From Lota lota (Eukaryota > Chordata > Actinopteri > Gadiformes > Lotidae), in the NCBI GenBank assembly GCA_026745465.1, contig JACYXH010000791.1:342001-406000 (forward strand): a DNA stretch of 64,000 bases, written 5' to 3'. Positions 44,211 to 56,519 of this stretch are shown here, in pieces (the stretch's first letter is position 1; the number at the start of each line of letters is the position of its first letter). Both the position numbers and the translations under genes were made by a program. The notes beneath the pieces were generated by a model, which searched no databases, was not told where the DNA came from, and saw only the letters and a program-made list of their open reading frames with translations.

Positions 44211-44648
44211 TGATGTCCTCATGTTTGATGTCCTGCTGAGAGCTGGAGCCATGCATGTATCAGAGATATTCATCTTGGTTATATGATGTCCTCATGTTTG
44301 ATGCCCTGCTGAGAGCTGGAGCCATGCATGTATCAGAGATATTCATCTTGGTTATATGATGTCCTCATGAGAGGTGGAGCCATGCATGTATCAGAGATAT
44401 TCATCTTGGTTATATGATGTCCTGCTGAGAGGTGAGCCATGCATGTATCAGAGATATTCATCTTGGTTATATGATGTCCTCATGAGAGGTGGAGCCATGC
44501 ATGTATCAGAGATATTCACCTTGGTTATATGATGTCCTCATGAGAGGTGGAGCCATGCATGTATCAGAGATATTCATCTTGGTTATATGATGTCCTCATG
44601 AGAGGGGAGCCATGCATGTATCAGAGATATTCATCTTGGTTATAGGAT
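44211..44648. repeat. 58-bp minisatellite (~7 copies)
   Basis: Unit includes 'gatgtcctcatgagaggtgg', 'agccatgcatgtatcagaga' and 'tattcatcttggttatat'; copies vary by short deletions. Confidence 0.95.
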
Positions 44649-44667
44649 GTCCTCATGTTTGATAATG

Positions 44668-45080
44668 ATGATGGCTAACCCTGTGGCTAATCCTGCGGCT
44701 AACCCTGTGGCTATGCTGTGGTTAACCCTGCGGCTACGCTGTGGCTAACCCTGTGGCTAATCCTGTGGCTACCCTGTGGCTATGCTGTGGCTAACCCTGT
44801 GGATATGCTGTGGTTAACCCTGCGGCTACGCTGTGGCTACCCTGTGGCTATGCTGTGGCTAACCCTGTGGCTATGCTGTGGTTAACCCTGCGGCTACGCT
44901 GTGGCTAACCCTGTGGCTATGCTGTGGTTAACCCTGCGGCTACACTGCGGCTAACCCTGTGGCTAATCCTGTGGCTAACCCTGTGGCTAATCCTGCGGCT
45001 GCGCTGTGGCTAACCCTGTGGCTAACCCTGCGGCTACGCTGTGGCTAACCCTGTGGCTATGCTGTGGCTAACCCTGCGAC
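44668..45080. repeat. 12-bp-based tandem array (GGCTAACCCTGT)
   Basis: More than 30 imperfect units of ggctaaccctgt and variants (ggctatgctgt, ggctacgctgt, ggttaaccctgc). It contains TAACCCTG words but not the vertebrate telomere hexamer array. Confidence 0.93.
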
Positions 45081-45084
45081 AAAT

Positions 45085-46470
45085 CACAAACCTTTATCCA
45101 GGCAGGTTTGATACCATGATTGCACAGAGAAGCGCCCTATGGGAGCACCGTTGGGGAATTCTTATAAACAACCAAGATGGCTACCTCAGCCCAAAACACT
45201 GTTATTTGTATTTCATAGTGTTGGAATTCTAGCTGAAACAGGGTGTTCCCTTACACTTAAGGGGCAGCGTAACCACGGCAACTGGTATGTCAATACTTGT
45301 CCTGTCTGTTTCTCCAGTTCCCACCCTCTCACATCGGCAACTGATGGGAAAGCAGCCGACTCCCGTCCTTCGAAAAGCGGCCAAAGGGAGGTTGACTGGT
45401 TGGGATGCTCACCATTTCCTGCCTCCTGGGCTCCATAGCCTTCACTGCTTCCATTGTGGGGGGAAATGTACACTTCAACGGATTTTTACGAGCTTTCGAA
45501 AAGATCACTATGCATGAAAGAAATGAAGAATGCAATGCGTCCGTATTTATTTATGAACTTCCCATTGTTGTGATAATTTATTGTCTCATATCATAAAGTC
45601 TCTTTGTTAAACACAACCGTTTCTGATCAATAAAGTTATGACAAAAAATGGAAGTTCACCTCAGCTACTTCCATTTTAAACAGCTGGGCATCCAAAATAT
45701 TTATAACGATGCTAAATGATATTATACTATTGTTCAAAGGATAACAACATTGGTTTGATGTCTATGGAGGTGTACTCCAGCCTGACGAAGCTGTGGGGGT
45801 ATCCTGGCAACCTCTCATCCCAGTCCATTGAAAAGGTCACTATACTATAACCAAGGCTTCTAAGGTTAGCACTGATTTGGACAAGAGAGTACAGATGAGA
45901 ATAGAATCGAAACGTTCAAAGGTGCTGTCAAGAAGATTTAGAGCTTTTATTTCAGTAGTTAGAAATGTCATAGCAGTCCATCAGCATTAGTTAGCTAAAT
46001 GAAACGTGAGATCTGTTTTGAGTTTAATTTCAGACCAATAAGGGCATGTATTCTGTGATTGGTTCAGAGGGAAGATATTTTGGTAGTTTCTTCTGTCAAA
46101 TCAAACTGTGTGTGGTATGTTTTTTTGTTTTTCTAATGTCTATATTGCAATAGGTTATTTTGCACAATGATAATCAAGTACAGCCGTTTTAACGCATTTA
46201 AATATGATCATTTGGTGAGTAGAAGTCAATGAATAGTGAACTCAGAGGGAGATTAAAACATTTCTGCTAAATGTTAAGTTTAATCTTCATTTCACTAAAG
46301 TTAAAGAACAATACCGGTCTGGCTGATCAAACCACAGTAAGTGTCTCTCCTGGCTTGACTAAAACATCCATTACCAAATATAATATAACAATAGCCTGCC
46401 ACAAATGGAAACAAAAGCATTATAGCTTTTTGGCCTTTGTGATAAAACATTTAATAAAGTGCTTGGGGAT
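45085..46470. other. No gene seen
   Basis: Short overlapping open frames on both strands at 45130-45540 show no recognised motif. The remainder is AT-rich. Confidence 0.4.
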
Positions 46471-46479
46471 TCACTATTA

Positions 46480-47640
46480 TGTATGCCTTCGGAATCAGCT
46501 TGACCACATGGTTCCAACTGCTGATGTTCATCAAAGATGACTTCACCTGGTCGAGGCAAGCGCCATCAGCGGTCAAACTGCCCAGAAGCGCCGGTAATTA
46601 CCGAGGACACTCAAAACCCTCACCAACTTCTAAAGATGGTCCATTGAGGTCATCCTCTCTGGCTGCATCACTGCCTGGTGCAGCAGCTGCTCTCTGGTGA
46701 TGAGGGTGAGAGGGAGGTGAGCACAGCATCATTACTGCCTGGTGATGAGGGTGAGAGGGAGGTGAGCACAGCATCATTACTGCCTGGTGATGAGGGTGAG
46801 AGGGAGGTGAGCACAGCATCATTACTGCCTGGTGATGAGGGTGAGAGGGAGGTGAGCACAGCATCATTACTGCCTGGTGATGAACACAGCATCATTACTG
46901 CCTGGTGATGAACACAGCATCATTACTGCCTGGTGATGAACACAGCATCATTACTGCCTGGTGATGAACACAGCATCATTACTGCCTGGTGATGAACACA
47001 GCATCATTACTGCCTGGTGATGAACACAGCATCATTACTGCCTGGTGATGAACACAGCATCATTACTGCCTGGTGATGAACACAGCATCATTACTGCCTG
47101 GTGATGAGGGCCTTCCAGAGGGAGGTGAACACAGCATCCTTACTGCCTGGTGATGAGGGCCTTCCAGAGGGAGGTGAACACAGCGCATCATTGGCTGCCA
47201 TCTCCCCTCAGTGCAAGTACCAGACACAGTGCCTTAGGCAACCACGGAAAAGCATTAGACTTTAGACACCCAGACTATGGGTTATTCTCATTGCGGTCGT
47301 CGTTATCGGACCACTGGAGGACTACCAGACTCAAAGTGTTTTCCCCCAGGCCATGAGGCTTCTCAACCATCAAAATGTATCATATCGATCACATGGACAC
47401 TCCTACAGATGCTCTGGTCACTTGTACATTCAAAGTTCATTACCTACAGTTTAACATATTCATCGTCACTTATAATATTTAATATTTATATTCTTAATTG
47501 TCCATTCATACTTGACATGATCCTCCCTTTGTCTATAACCACCAGGATACTTTTGCTATGTTCTCAGTTTTTACATACTCTGGAATGCAGCTAGTGTTTT
47601 ACTTCTATGTGTATTTGTATATATATTTTATATTCGTTTT
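46480..47640 (+). pseudogene. L2-type LINE reverse-transcriptase C-terminal relic with internal VNTR
   Basis: Before the array, interrupted plus-strand frames give LPRTLKTLTNF then IEVILSGCITAWCSS. After the array they give GRRYRTTGGLPDSKC and FPPGHEASQPS in shifted frames. These resemble the ALTNFYRCTIESILSGCITAWYG and GRRYRSIR-TRT-RLK-SFFP-A-R-LN motifs at the carboxy-terminus of fish L2-clade LINEs. The following AT-rich text to 47640 has L2-like 3'-UTR texture. About 500 bp of tandem repeat sits where the intervening RT sequence should be. Confidence 0.7.
46675..47190. repeat. Nested VNTR: 45-bp, 28-bp and ~48-bp units
   Basis: About four 45-bp units (tgcctggtgatgagggtgag..cagcatcattac), then nine 28-bp units (tgcctggtgatgaacacagc + atcattac), then two units that add 'ggccttccagagggaggtg'. 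The 28-bp unit is the 45-bp unit with its middle deleted. Confidence 0.95.
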
Positions 47641-47649
47641 TCTCGACTT

Positions 47650-48100
47650 TCCCTTAATTTTGGTAGTTTAGGGCGACGGACCAAGTGTCTGACAGCCCAT
47701 TTCGTGTTTGGCCAGGGTAATCGCTTCTTTGTTTGTTTGTTGTTTTTGAGTTTTTCCATACAATGAGACTAGGCTCTGGCAAAGTTAGGTAAATGATCCA
47801 ATGCCGCCACCTAGTGGCGCCAGAGGAGGAGCATGGGCACACGGCTTTTAAATTATAGAAAACTACTGCTGCCATTGATTGCTGCTGCTTTCATCAGAAA
47901 CTGTCCCAAGTTGGAGCTGCTCTGCTGGGATAGAAAAAGAGTGTGTGTGTGTGGGTATTCCCAAAAGATTAACTACTAAATATACATATTAACTAGTTAT
48001 GAGATGTTCTACAAAATAGCAATCATTTATAAATAAGTGAAGAGTGGTGTGTTAGGGACCTTTTGAACACGGCAGTAATATATTAGTATTAACCTAGTAA
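47650..48100. other. No gene seen
   Basis: A 'ccgccacctagtggcgcc' palindrome-like stretch at 47802-47821; otherwise nothing recognised. Confidence 0.35.
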
Positions 48101-48104
48101 TGTT

Positions 48105-49773
48105 CATTTATTAAGAAGATTAATAAAACGCTGTACAGCTACTAAATAATAGTCTGTCACGCTGTTAATAGCGTAACAAGTAAAGGGACGGACCAGGGTT
48201 AATGATCACCACAAATATTAAACCGTTTTACCAGACTCACCACCCTGCCCTACCCAGAATGCCTAGCGGTGGCTTCTCAGAATAGTTGAATCAATAATAT
48301 ACTTATTATATATCCTTTTCCCACCAGATACTGGACTTGTGTATGGATCTGTTATGGTTGTGTATGGTAGTTTTAGTGTGTATAGTTATTACAGAGCCCC
48401 ACCATTTGTGGGTCTTCATGGTTTGAGTTGGGATATATATACTGCCCAGACACGTATAAAGTTTTTGTTAATTAGGTATCACACATTTATGTATATAAAG
48501 TTAAATGGCACTATGACTACGAACAATTCGGAAATAGTTGTTGGTATTAATAGTGCCTTTATTCTCTCCGAACACAATAGTGAAGCGTTCTTTTTTTTTA
48601 AATGTTGGTCATGTCAAATAATTTCTACAAATGTTTCCGTTTTTATTTCTTTGTGAAACACTGCCCCTATAGTGGCGGAGTAGTCCGCTAACACGTAGTC
48701 TATTAATAATTAATGTCCGTCAGTTTTATTCACCCTAATCTCCACCGATGTCAGAAACAGTTACCAAGTGTTATAAATATAGTCATTTATTAAGAAGACG
48801 ATTAAAACACTGTACAGCAGCTTAAGCAGACTACTAAATAATAGTCTGTCACGCTGTTAATAGCGTAACAAGTAAAGGGACGGACCAGGGTTAATGATCA
48901 CCACAAATATTAAACCGTTTTACCAGACTCACCACCCTACCCAGAATGCCTAGCGGTGGCTTCACAGAATAGTTGAATCAATAATATACTTATTATATAT
49001 CCTTTTCCCACCAGATACTGGACTTCTGTATGGATCTGTTATGGTTGTGTATGGTAGTTTTAGTGTGTATATTTATTACAGAGCCCCACCATTTGTGGGT
49101 CTTTATTGTTTGAGTTGGGGTATATCTACTGCCCAGACACAAATAATGTGTGTGTTAGTTAGGTATCACACATTTATATAGATAAGGTTGAAAGGCACTG
49201 TTGCTGTGAACAATTCGCTAATAAATGTTGAAGCACATGGTACCTTTATTCTCTCCGAACACAATAGTGAAGCGTTCTATTTTTAAATATTTTGGTCATG
49301 TCAAATAATTTCTACAAATGTTTCCGTTTTTATTTCTTTGTGAAACACTGCTCCTATAGTGGCGGAGTAGTCCGCTAACACGTAGTCTATTAATAATTAA
49401 TGTCCGTCAGTTTTATTCACCCTAATCTCCACCGATGTCAGAAACAGTTACCAAATATATAAATATAGTTATTTATTAAGAAGACGATTAAAACGCTGTA
49501 CAGCAGCTTCAGCAGACTACTAAATAATAGTCTGTCACGCTGTTAATAGCGTAACAAGTAAAGGGACATACCAGGGTTAATGATCACCACAAATATTAAC
49601 TAGTTTTACCAGACTCACCACCCTGTCCTACCCAGAATGCCTAGCGGTGGCTTCTCAGAATAGTTGAATCAATAATATACTTATTATATTTCATTTTCCC
49701 ACCAGACACTGGACGTGTGTATAGATCTACTATGGCTGTGTATATTAGTGTTAGTGTGTATGTGTGTGTGTGT

Positions 49774-49822
<49 letters not shown>

Positions 49823-49839
49823 TGCGTGCGTGTGAGTGT

Positions 49840-49872
<33 letters not shown>

Positions 49873-50080
49873 GTACGTGTTACTAAACCCCACCATTAGA
49901 GAATCTTTATTATATGAGTAGGAGTATATAAAGAACCCTGGAACGTTTGGTAGTTTAGTTACCTCAGTATCACACATAGTAAAACTGCGATGCAACAGAG
50001 AGAGATGGTTAGCAGGCCCTCGCGCTACTGGGTACCTTAAACTTGGTAGCAGTAACGTGAGGGTTTTTGTTCTCTCCACG
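48105..50080. repeat. ~690-bp tandem repeat (nearly 3 copies)
   Basis: The landmark agtctgtcac occurs at 48151, 48843 and 49529 (spacings 692 and 686). Whole units align in order: 'gcgtaacaagtaaagggac', 'cctagcggtggcttc', 'cccaccaga', 'gtatcacaca', 'gcggagtagtccgc'. The first two copies are full; the third diverges after gaining a TG array and ends near 50080. No coding capacity. Confidence 0.93.
49755..49872. repeat. (TG)n/(TGCG)n microsatellite
   Basis: Compound TG, TGCG and TG tracts inside the third 690-bp unit, absent from the first two. Confidence 0.95.
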
Positions 50081-50394
50081 CAAAGTCATGACGCGTCGTG
50101 GGTGTGGCATGCCTGAATGAAGTCATCATTTATCGATCAGCTGGTAGACTTCTCTTTCCGTGACTCCTGTCACAGTCCACAGATACCCATTTGAAGCTGT
50201 ATCCATGCGTTTCATTGTAATAGGGTTGAAGACAATTACATTCATTCGTTATTAACAATATAATGTACCGTTGTTAATTGCAAATTCTGCTAATATAATC
50301 TGCAACTATTGCATTCGTATACGTAGTGTGCATTTAACTGTAATATCGTTGAAAACAATTACATTCATTCGGTAACAATGTTATGGCCAGACAG

Positions 50395-50625
50395 GCTTAC
50401 ATCATGTTTTTACTGTATGTCTACATTATGTTTTACTGTAGCCTTACATTATGTTTTTACTGTATGTCTACATCATGTTTTACTGTAGCTTACATTATGT
50501 TTTACTGTATGTCTACATTATGTTTTTATTGTAGCCCTACATCATGTTTTACTGTAGCCTTACATTATGTTTTTACTGTATGTCTGTGGGAGTGTGTGTG
50601 GATGATGGCTGGTTGAAGCAGCCTA
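50395..50625. repeat. ~25-50-bp minisatellite plus family B fragment
   Basis: Repeats of 'tacattatgttttactgta' and 'tgtctacatcatg', about eight units (50395-50585). They end at a 45-bp fragment starting ctgtgggagtgtgtgtggat, the terminus of repeat family B. Confidence 0.85.
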
Positions 50626-50814
50626 ATAAACTAATAGACTAATAAAAACGTTTTGTTAAAAAAACGGTACATTTTCAGGGTTATTTTCTTAATGAATTTA
50701 TTCTTGTTAAATGACAGCAGTACAACATTAATGCAGTTCTCTCAGATCAACATGAGATTACCATGCAGGAAACAACATTAGTTGTTTTGGTTGTTTTATT
50801 ATCAAACAAAGATC

Positions 50815-52422
50815 CTAGTCTGTTTGATTGACAGGTGAGATGATCAGGGGGGCAGAGTTTATACCTTTATAATCATGGTGACATGGGCAGAGGAATGGAT
50901 AGAGAGGCTCACTAAAGGTGCAGCCAGTAGCAGAGTAGATATGAACCCTGGCTTCCACATCATAGAAGGAGACCAGACCCTCATCATAATCAACAAACAC
51001 CCCCACCTTCTGGAGCTCAGCTCTCAGAGGGAGACGGACAGCAGGGTTATCGTTATATACCAACCCATCCTTATAGGAGTAAAGAGTCCAGTAACCTGTC
51101 TCAGGGGTCAACATGATCTGATCTTTTCTGTTGATGGACTCTCTGGCCACTCCTAAACACCATTGAATCTTGTCTTTAACCTGGACCTCAAAGTAAAATC
51201 TTCCTGAAGAGAAGCTCTGCCTCGTGACAACATATATACATTGTGTATATCTCTTAGGGTTGTCTGGGAGTTTCTTCCATACACCTCCATCATGGACTTG
51301 TTTCCCATCCTCAGACAGGATGAGCTGGGGTGGAGCTGTATCAGGATCCAGAGTCACATCTACTTCATACTGCTGGACCCTCTTCAGTTCAGCAGCACAC
51401 AGCTTCTTCATCTCCATGTTCAGTGTTTCCTCCAGCTGATCCAGGGATCTCCTCAAGGTCCCTACGTATGACGGAGGACGGACCTCCACTGTCGTCCAGT
51501 CCCTGGTGGGTGGAGGATCCTTCAGGGATCTTAAGGTCTGGAGGAAGTGGAGGCGGTCTTCAGTGTGTGAAAGAAGCTTCACCTCCGAGCTTCTATTGGT
51601 CAGATCTTCTATGTCCTGCTCCAGCTCTTTGATGAGGTCTTCGAATTGTTTCTCTGTGGATTTCAGTTTAACCGTTTGGTTGAACTCATCCTGCCACTTT
51701 TCAATAGAGCGCTTCAGAGCAGTGAAGACCTGCACACCATCAGCTATCTCTCTGTCTGCGTCTGCTTTGCTGCGGTCCACTGTGTCTGCAATCTCCTGAA
51801 TCTTTAGTTTTATCTCCTGGATCATCTGCAGAACTTCAGTCTCCATCTTCCCCAGCTGGGCCCTCTTCACTTCATATTCCTCCTTTAGAGGTACAACAGA
51901 ATGGGACCTGTGGTCACCCTCTGTGCAGAACTGACACACACACACCTGTTCAGTCTGGCAGAAGAGCTCCAGAAGTCGGTCGTGTTTCTTACACATCCTG
52001 TCTTCCAGACGGTCCATAGGCTCGACCAGCCGATGTCTCTTCAGGACTGCGGATCTCTGATGTGGCTCCAGGTGGGTTTGGCAGTAAGAGATAAAACACA
52101 CTAGGCAGTACTTCACAGCCTTCAGCTGGGGCCCAGTACAGACGTCACAGGGAACTTCTCCTGGTTCAACACAAGGCTGCTCTACAGAACTTCTAAACTG
52201 ATCAACCATCTCTGATATTAAGGTATTTACCTGTAAATCAGGTCTTGTCTGGAACAGCTTGTTGCAAACAGGACATTTGTACTTGACTTGGTCATCCCAG
52301 AACTTTGTAATACAGGTTCTGCAGAAGTTGTGTCAACATGGTGTGGTGACTGGGCTGCTGAACGCATCCAGACAGATGGAACATGAAAAGTTCTCTTCAG
52401 ACCAGGAAGTAGCAGAGGCCAT
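50815..52422 (-). CDS. TRIM (bloodthirsty/TRIM39-like) E3 ligase gene, RING stop codon
   Basis: One intronless frame of 536 codons from the ATG at 52422, open except for a TGA at 52335-52333 (codon 30). The RING finger starts FSCSICLDAF. The TGA replaces the residue between the Cys and His of the PC(G)HNFC motif; NFCRTC and KCPVCNKLF follow. From the Met at 52209 a 464-residue protein remains: B-box 1 (CDVCTG...CLVC), B-box 2 (CKKHDRLLELFC...H), coiled coil (about residues 110-230), PRY (VTLDPDTAPPQLILSEDG) and SPRY (FYFEVQVKDKIQWCLGVARE, VGVFVDYDEGLVSFYD). This architecture is the large fish bloodthirsty/TRIM39-like family, mostly cytosolic ubiquitin ligases of innate immunity. It may be a fresh pseudogene or a RING-less variant. 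SPRY text is intact. Confidence 0.9.
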
Positions 52423-52429
52423 TCCTAGA

Positions 52430-54330
52430 CACAGACGACAAGGTTTTTGTATTGAGCAATTCCATTATTTTTCTAACTCTATAAAGGCAAGAGTGATTTT
52501 AACTTGTGTCAAAGTTGTGTTGTTTTATTCACCTTTTTGTGTTTTCTCTCTCTCAGACAATTTTTTCCAAAATGCGTAAATGTTTTCTCCTGCAAGAGAG
52601 AACTGCTTCCACGTCGGGTGGCTTTGGATTCTGTGAAGCTTAAGTTTTGTTTCCTGAACAACACGTCCTCTCCTCTCCTCCCCTAACTCCTGGCTCCGCC
52701 CCTAACTCCTGGCTCCGCCTCCACAAACTCACAGTTCACTGACGTTTCATATTTCACACTCTGATTCACTGTGTAGGCTACTTCAAATGCGTTGATGTGT
52801 GTTCAAATATGTTCAATCTTTAAAAGACAATACACTGACCGAGAGTGTTTTGTCTGTCTCGTGAGACATGAGACATTGTGTTGATTTAATGGTGATTTGC
52901 CACTGTAACTGTGATTAAGAGCTATACAAAAACAATTGACTCGACTTTTCCTGAGGCGGGTATTTTTCCCTACAGTCTTCATAAAAACAACCCTCTCCCT
53001 GTATACCCAGGTTATATTTGCTATTATGGTTGTTTTTTATAATTAAGTTAACACTGATAGTTATATAAGGCTCATCTCCCAGACTCTAACCTCATAAAAT
53101 AGCTGCATCATGTGACTCAGAGGGCAGACAAACCAGACCAACAAGTTCACTATTCAGAGACAGTCATTGCCAGCGCAGAGACAGCAAAACAAATGTAAAA
53201 TGGGCCGTGGCAGTTAACATAGTTAACAATGTCACATTATCACTGGTGGTGGATTATGGGTAGCTTTAACGTGCCAGGGACAAACAGTGTGAAAATCTAA
53301 AGTGAACGCCAACTGGTATCCGTGGTTTAGTTCTAGTTGTCATTTAGGGTTATCAAGGTGTGCATTGAGCATCAGAAAATGATGTTCCATTAATCCATTG
53401 AAGTCTTACATTATTTCAGTCCATCGATTTCCTTCTATTCCATCAATTGAACGGGTGGAGTCTGCTTTCCCTCCTGGCTACGTAGCCAAGCAGGTGACCA
53501 GTCACCGTACACTCACCTTATGGCGACGCTTCAGCTGAATCAATCACCTAAGTTATTACAGAACTAGCTAATTAAAGAGCTTTCTACCTGTGTTGTCTCC
53601 ACAGCCATATGAAACTCATAACAACAATAACTGGACCGTCTCTTTGTTACTCTTTCACCGCAGCCATTAGTTTGGTTCAAAATGATGAGAAATGCTTAAG
53701 TGTCTAAAGAAACTCATCCACACAACATCCACCCATGACTTAATCAAGCAGAATGTTTTTATTCCTTTCTAAACCAAAGAAAAGGCAAAAAAAAGGACAG
53801 AATAAGAATCACATTTTGGACAATAGGGTTGCAGACTCAAAGTTACTTGCAGTCAAGCTGTAAAGGAAAATCAAACAGGCTGTTGGAGCTGGTCCCAACC
53901 CACTATGAGACTTAAAAAAATGTATTCTGGCTGACGTGTGGTGGACAGTAGCTTCCATTGAGGGGCTTGATTGCAGATCAGGTTTTCACCGTCTCTGGGG
54001 TGGAGCCAGAACATTTGATTGACGTAACCTGATAACCCAGAACTGCCAGTAACAGTTAGCGCGTGCAATAGCATGTGTTTAATAGAGGGCGATTTGAGTC
54101 CATATTTACATTCGTTTAAAAAAAAAGTATGCATTTAAGTTGAGATTTGGACCAGGAAGCCACATCACCTTTAATCCAAACAAACAACAAAAAATTAGAA
54201 AACAGTTTTTGGCAATGATGGCCTAATATGATGTCATCATATTAGGTTCTTAATTTCCCTGTTATACACACAAAAACACAGGAAACGCACACACACTAAC
54301 AGGGGTCACTAAACCAACAAGTGGGCATGA
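52430..54330. other. Upstream flank of TRIM gene; no other gene seen
   Basis: 52675-52730 contains a short duplicated 'taactcctggctccgcc'. No additional exon, element ends or arrays recognised. Confidence 0.4.
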
Positions 54331-54338
54331 AACCAAAG

Positions 54339-54449
<111 letters not shown>

Positions 54450-55030
54450 AATGGTTTTCATAAACAGGGACTCAACAATTCCAGGAATCCTTTCCGTGAT
54501 TTGAATCTCTAGTCCCATGTGGCACGACCGGTAGAGTATGGCAGTTGGTGCCACGCCCCTAGAGAACCACAGAACAGCCCGTAGTTCCAGGAAGGAATCG
54601 AATTCATAAATACGTTCATGACTTTTAATTGATAGTTCAACAAGACTTTTCTACACCATTTGTAGATTGGTTTGCATTCTTTAGTCATCAAATGATGACT
54701 ACCTCTCTAGGTCAAACACCTGCTGTTGCAGGCATCACCTCTGATTGGCTGATAGGGTTACCCGGTCACCTGCTGATTAAGCGCTGATGTGACACACCTG
54801 TCCTCCGCTTGTTGAAACTGAACTGAAGGGGCGTTTACAGGGGGGCGGCGGCCCTGCAGCGCCAGAATGAACCAGGACTGTTAAGGGGCTCAGGGGACCC
54901 AGTTGTTTGGTTTGTTTAGACTCCTAGTCCAAAGGATCCCCAATGTCCTACCTGAGCAGCCCAAACCTGGCCATTCATCTCACTGAACGCTCTGGATAAA
55001 AACATCTGCTAATGTTCATAGTTTGAGTTA
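54450..55030. other. No gene seen
   Basis: Mixed sequence, GC-richer near 54840-54870; no recognisable coding or repeat ends. Confidence 0.4.
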
Positions 55031-55454
55031 TAATTTGGTTAACATGATCTTCTATTGTTGTAAGTGAGAGAAGATCGGTTTAGGAACCAGGCAGAATAGT
55101 TACATACAACGAGTCTTGTTTTTAATGCCATTTAGTTTTTGTATAGCACAAAAAGCTACCAACAATTCTGTTTTTCTTTTTATTATCTCATCTCACTCGG
55201 TGCAAGTAGTTCTTCCTGCAAAGTGTTTCACGTGTTCATTTCTTTTAAATGGCGTATGTACACCGGGGGGTGATTTCCTAAACCTCGCAGTGCCGACCGA
55301 GGTTCAGCACCTCGGACAGCGACAGGGGAAGACGTCGCATACTCTGTCTGCTGTGGCTGTCCTCGACACACGCAACCACCAGGCCAACGCCATATACACG
55401 TTGCCTTTATTTTACACCTTCATACTATTCAACTATGCTATTCTAATAATACTG

Positions 55455-55459
55455 TGTGT

Positions 55460-55503
<44 letters not shown>
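55455..55503. repeat. (TG)n followed by ~30-base G run
   Basis: A TG tract passes directly into an uninterrupted run of about 30 G. A run this long could form quadruplexes and is error-prone in sequencing. Confidence 0.95.
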
Positions 55504-55504
<1 letters not shown>

Positions 55505-55545
55505 GCGTAAGAACGAGCCTGCAGACGACTGCTATCAGAACTGCC

Positions 55546-55725
<180 letters not shown>

Positions 55726-56095
55726 TGGACCACGCTCTGATCACATTGACCAATGGCATGCCACGTCTTCAAGCCACCAGACAACATAGGCCTACACACT
55801 GGTGATGTGTAGATCAGCCTACAGCTCAACGTTCAGACGGTAAGGGAGTTAAAACCAAACAACAACCTCTCATTCAAAACCATTGCAGCAGTTATAACAT
55901 AGCAGCTGTCAAGACACACACACACACCAGTTAAGGACCAGTAAATTGGGCTGCTGCGTAAACAGTTTACATTTATTGATTCATGCTTGACCCTTTAATC
56001 CAAAGAGATTTGCGCTGTGTGAATTTGCCTGCTGTTAGTGTGTGCTCAGATAGCTTTGGATCCTTATCATGTCACACATACCCTAGTCTACCTGT

Positions 56096-56502
56096 GTACC
56101 TGTCTCAGCTTTCTACGCTGGTCTACCTGTGTACCTGTCTCAGCTTTCTACACTGGTCTACCTGTGTACCTGTCTCAGCGTTCTACGCTAGTCTACCTGT
56201 GTACCTGTCTCAGCTTTCTACGCTGGTCTACCTGTGTACCTGTCTCAGCGTTCTACGCTAGTCTACCTGTGTACCTGTCTCAGCTTTCTACGCTGGTCTA
56301 CCTGTGTACCTGTCTCAGCGTTCTACGCTAGTCTACCTGTGTACCTGTCTCAGCTATCTACGCTAGTCTACCTGTGTACCTGTCTCAGCTTTCTACGCTG
56401 GTCTACCTGTGTACCTGTCTCAGCTATCTACGCTAGTCTACCTGTGTACCTGTCTCAGCTTTCTACGCTGGTCTACCTGTGTACCTGTCTCAGCTTTCTA
56501 CC
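56096..56502. repeat. 35-bp minisatellite (~11.5 copies)
   Basis: Unit gtctacctgtgtacctgtct + cagctttctacgctg, with g/t and gtt/ttt/tat variants. Confidence 0.96.
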
Positions 56503-56519
56503 GGTTGCTCAGCGTGTGC

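Noticed and set aside
44668..45080. Interstitial telomere block
   Set aside because: The vertebrate hexamer TTAGGG/CCCTAA is not tandemly repeated; the unit is a 12-mer.
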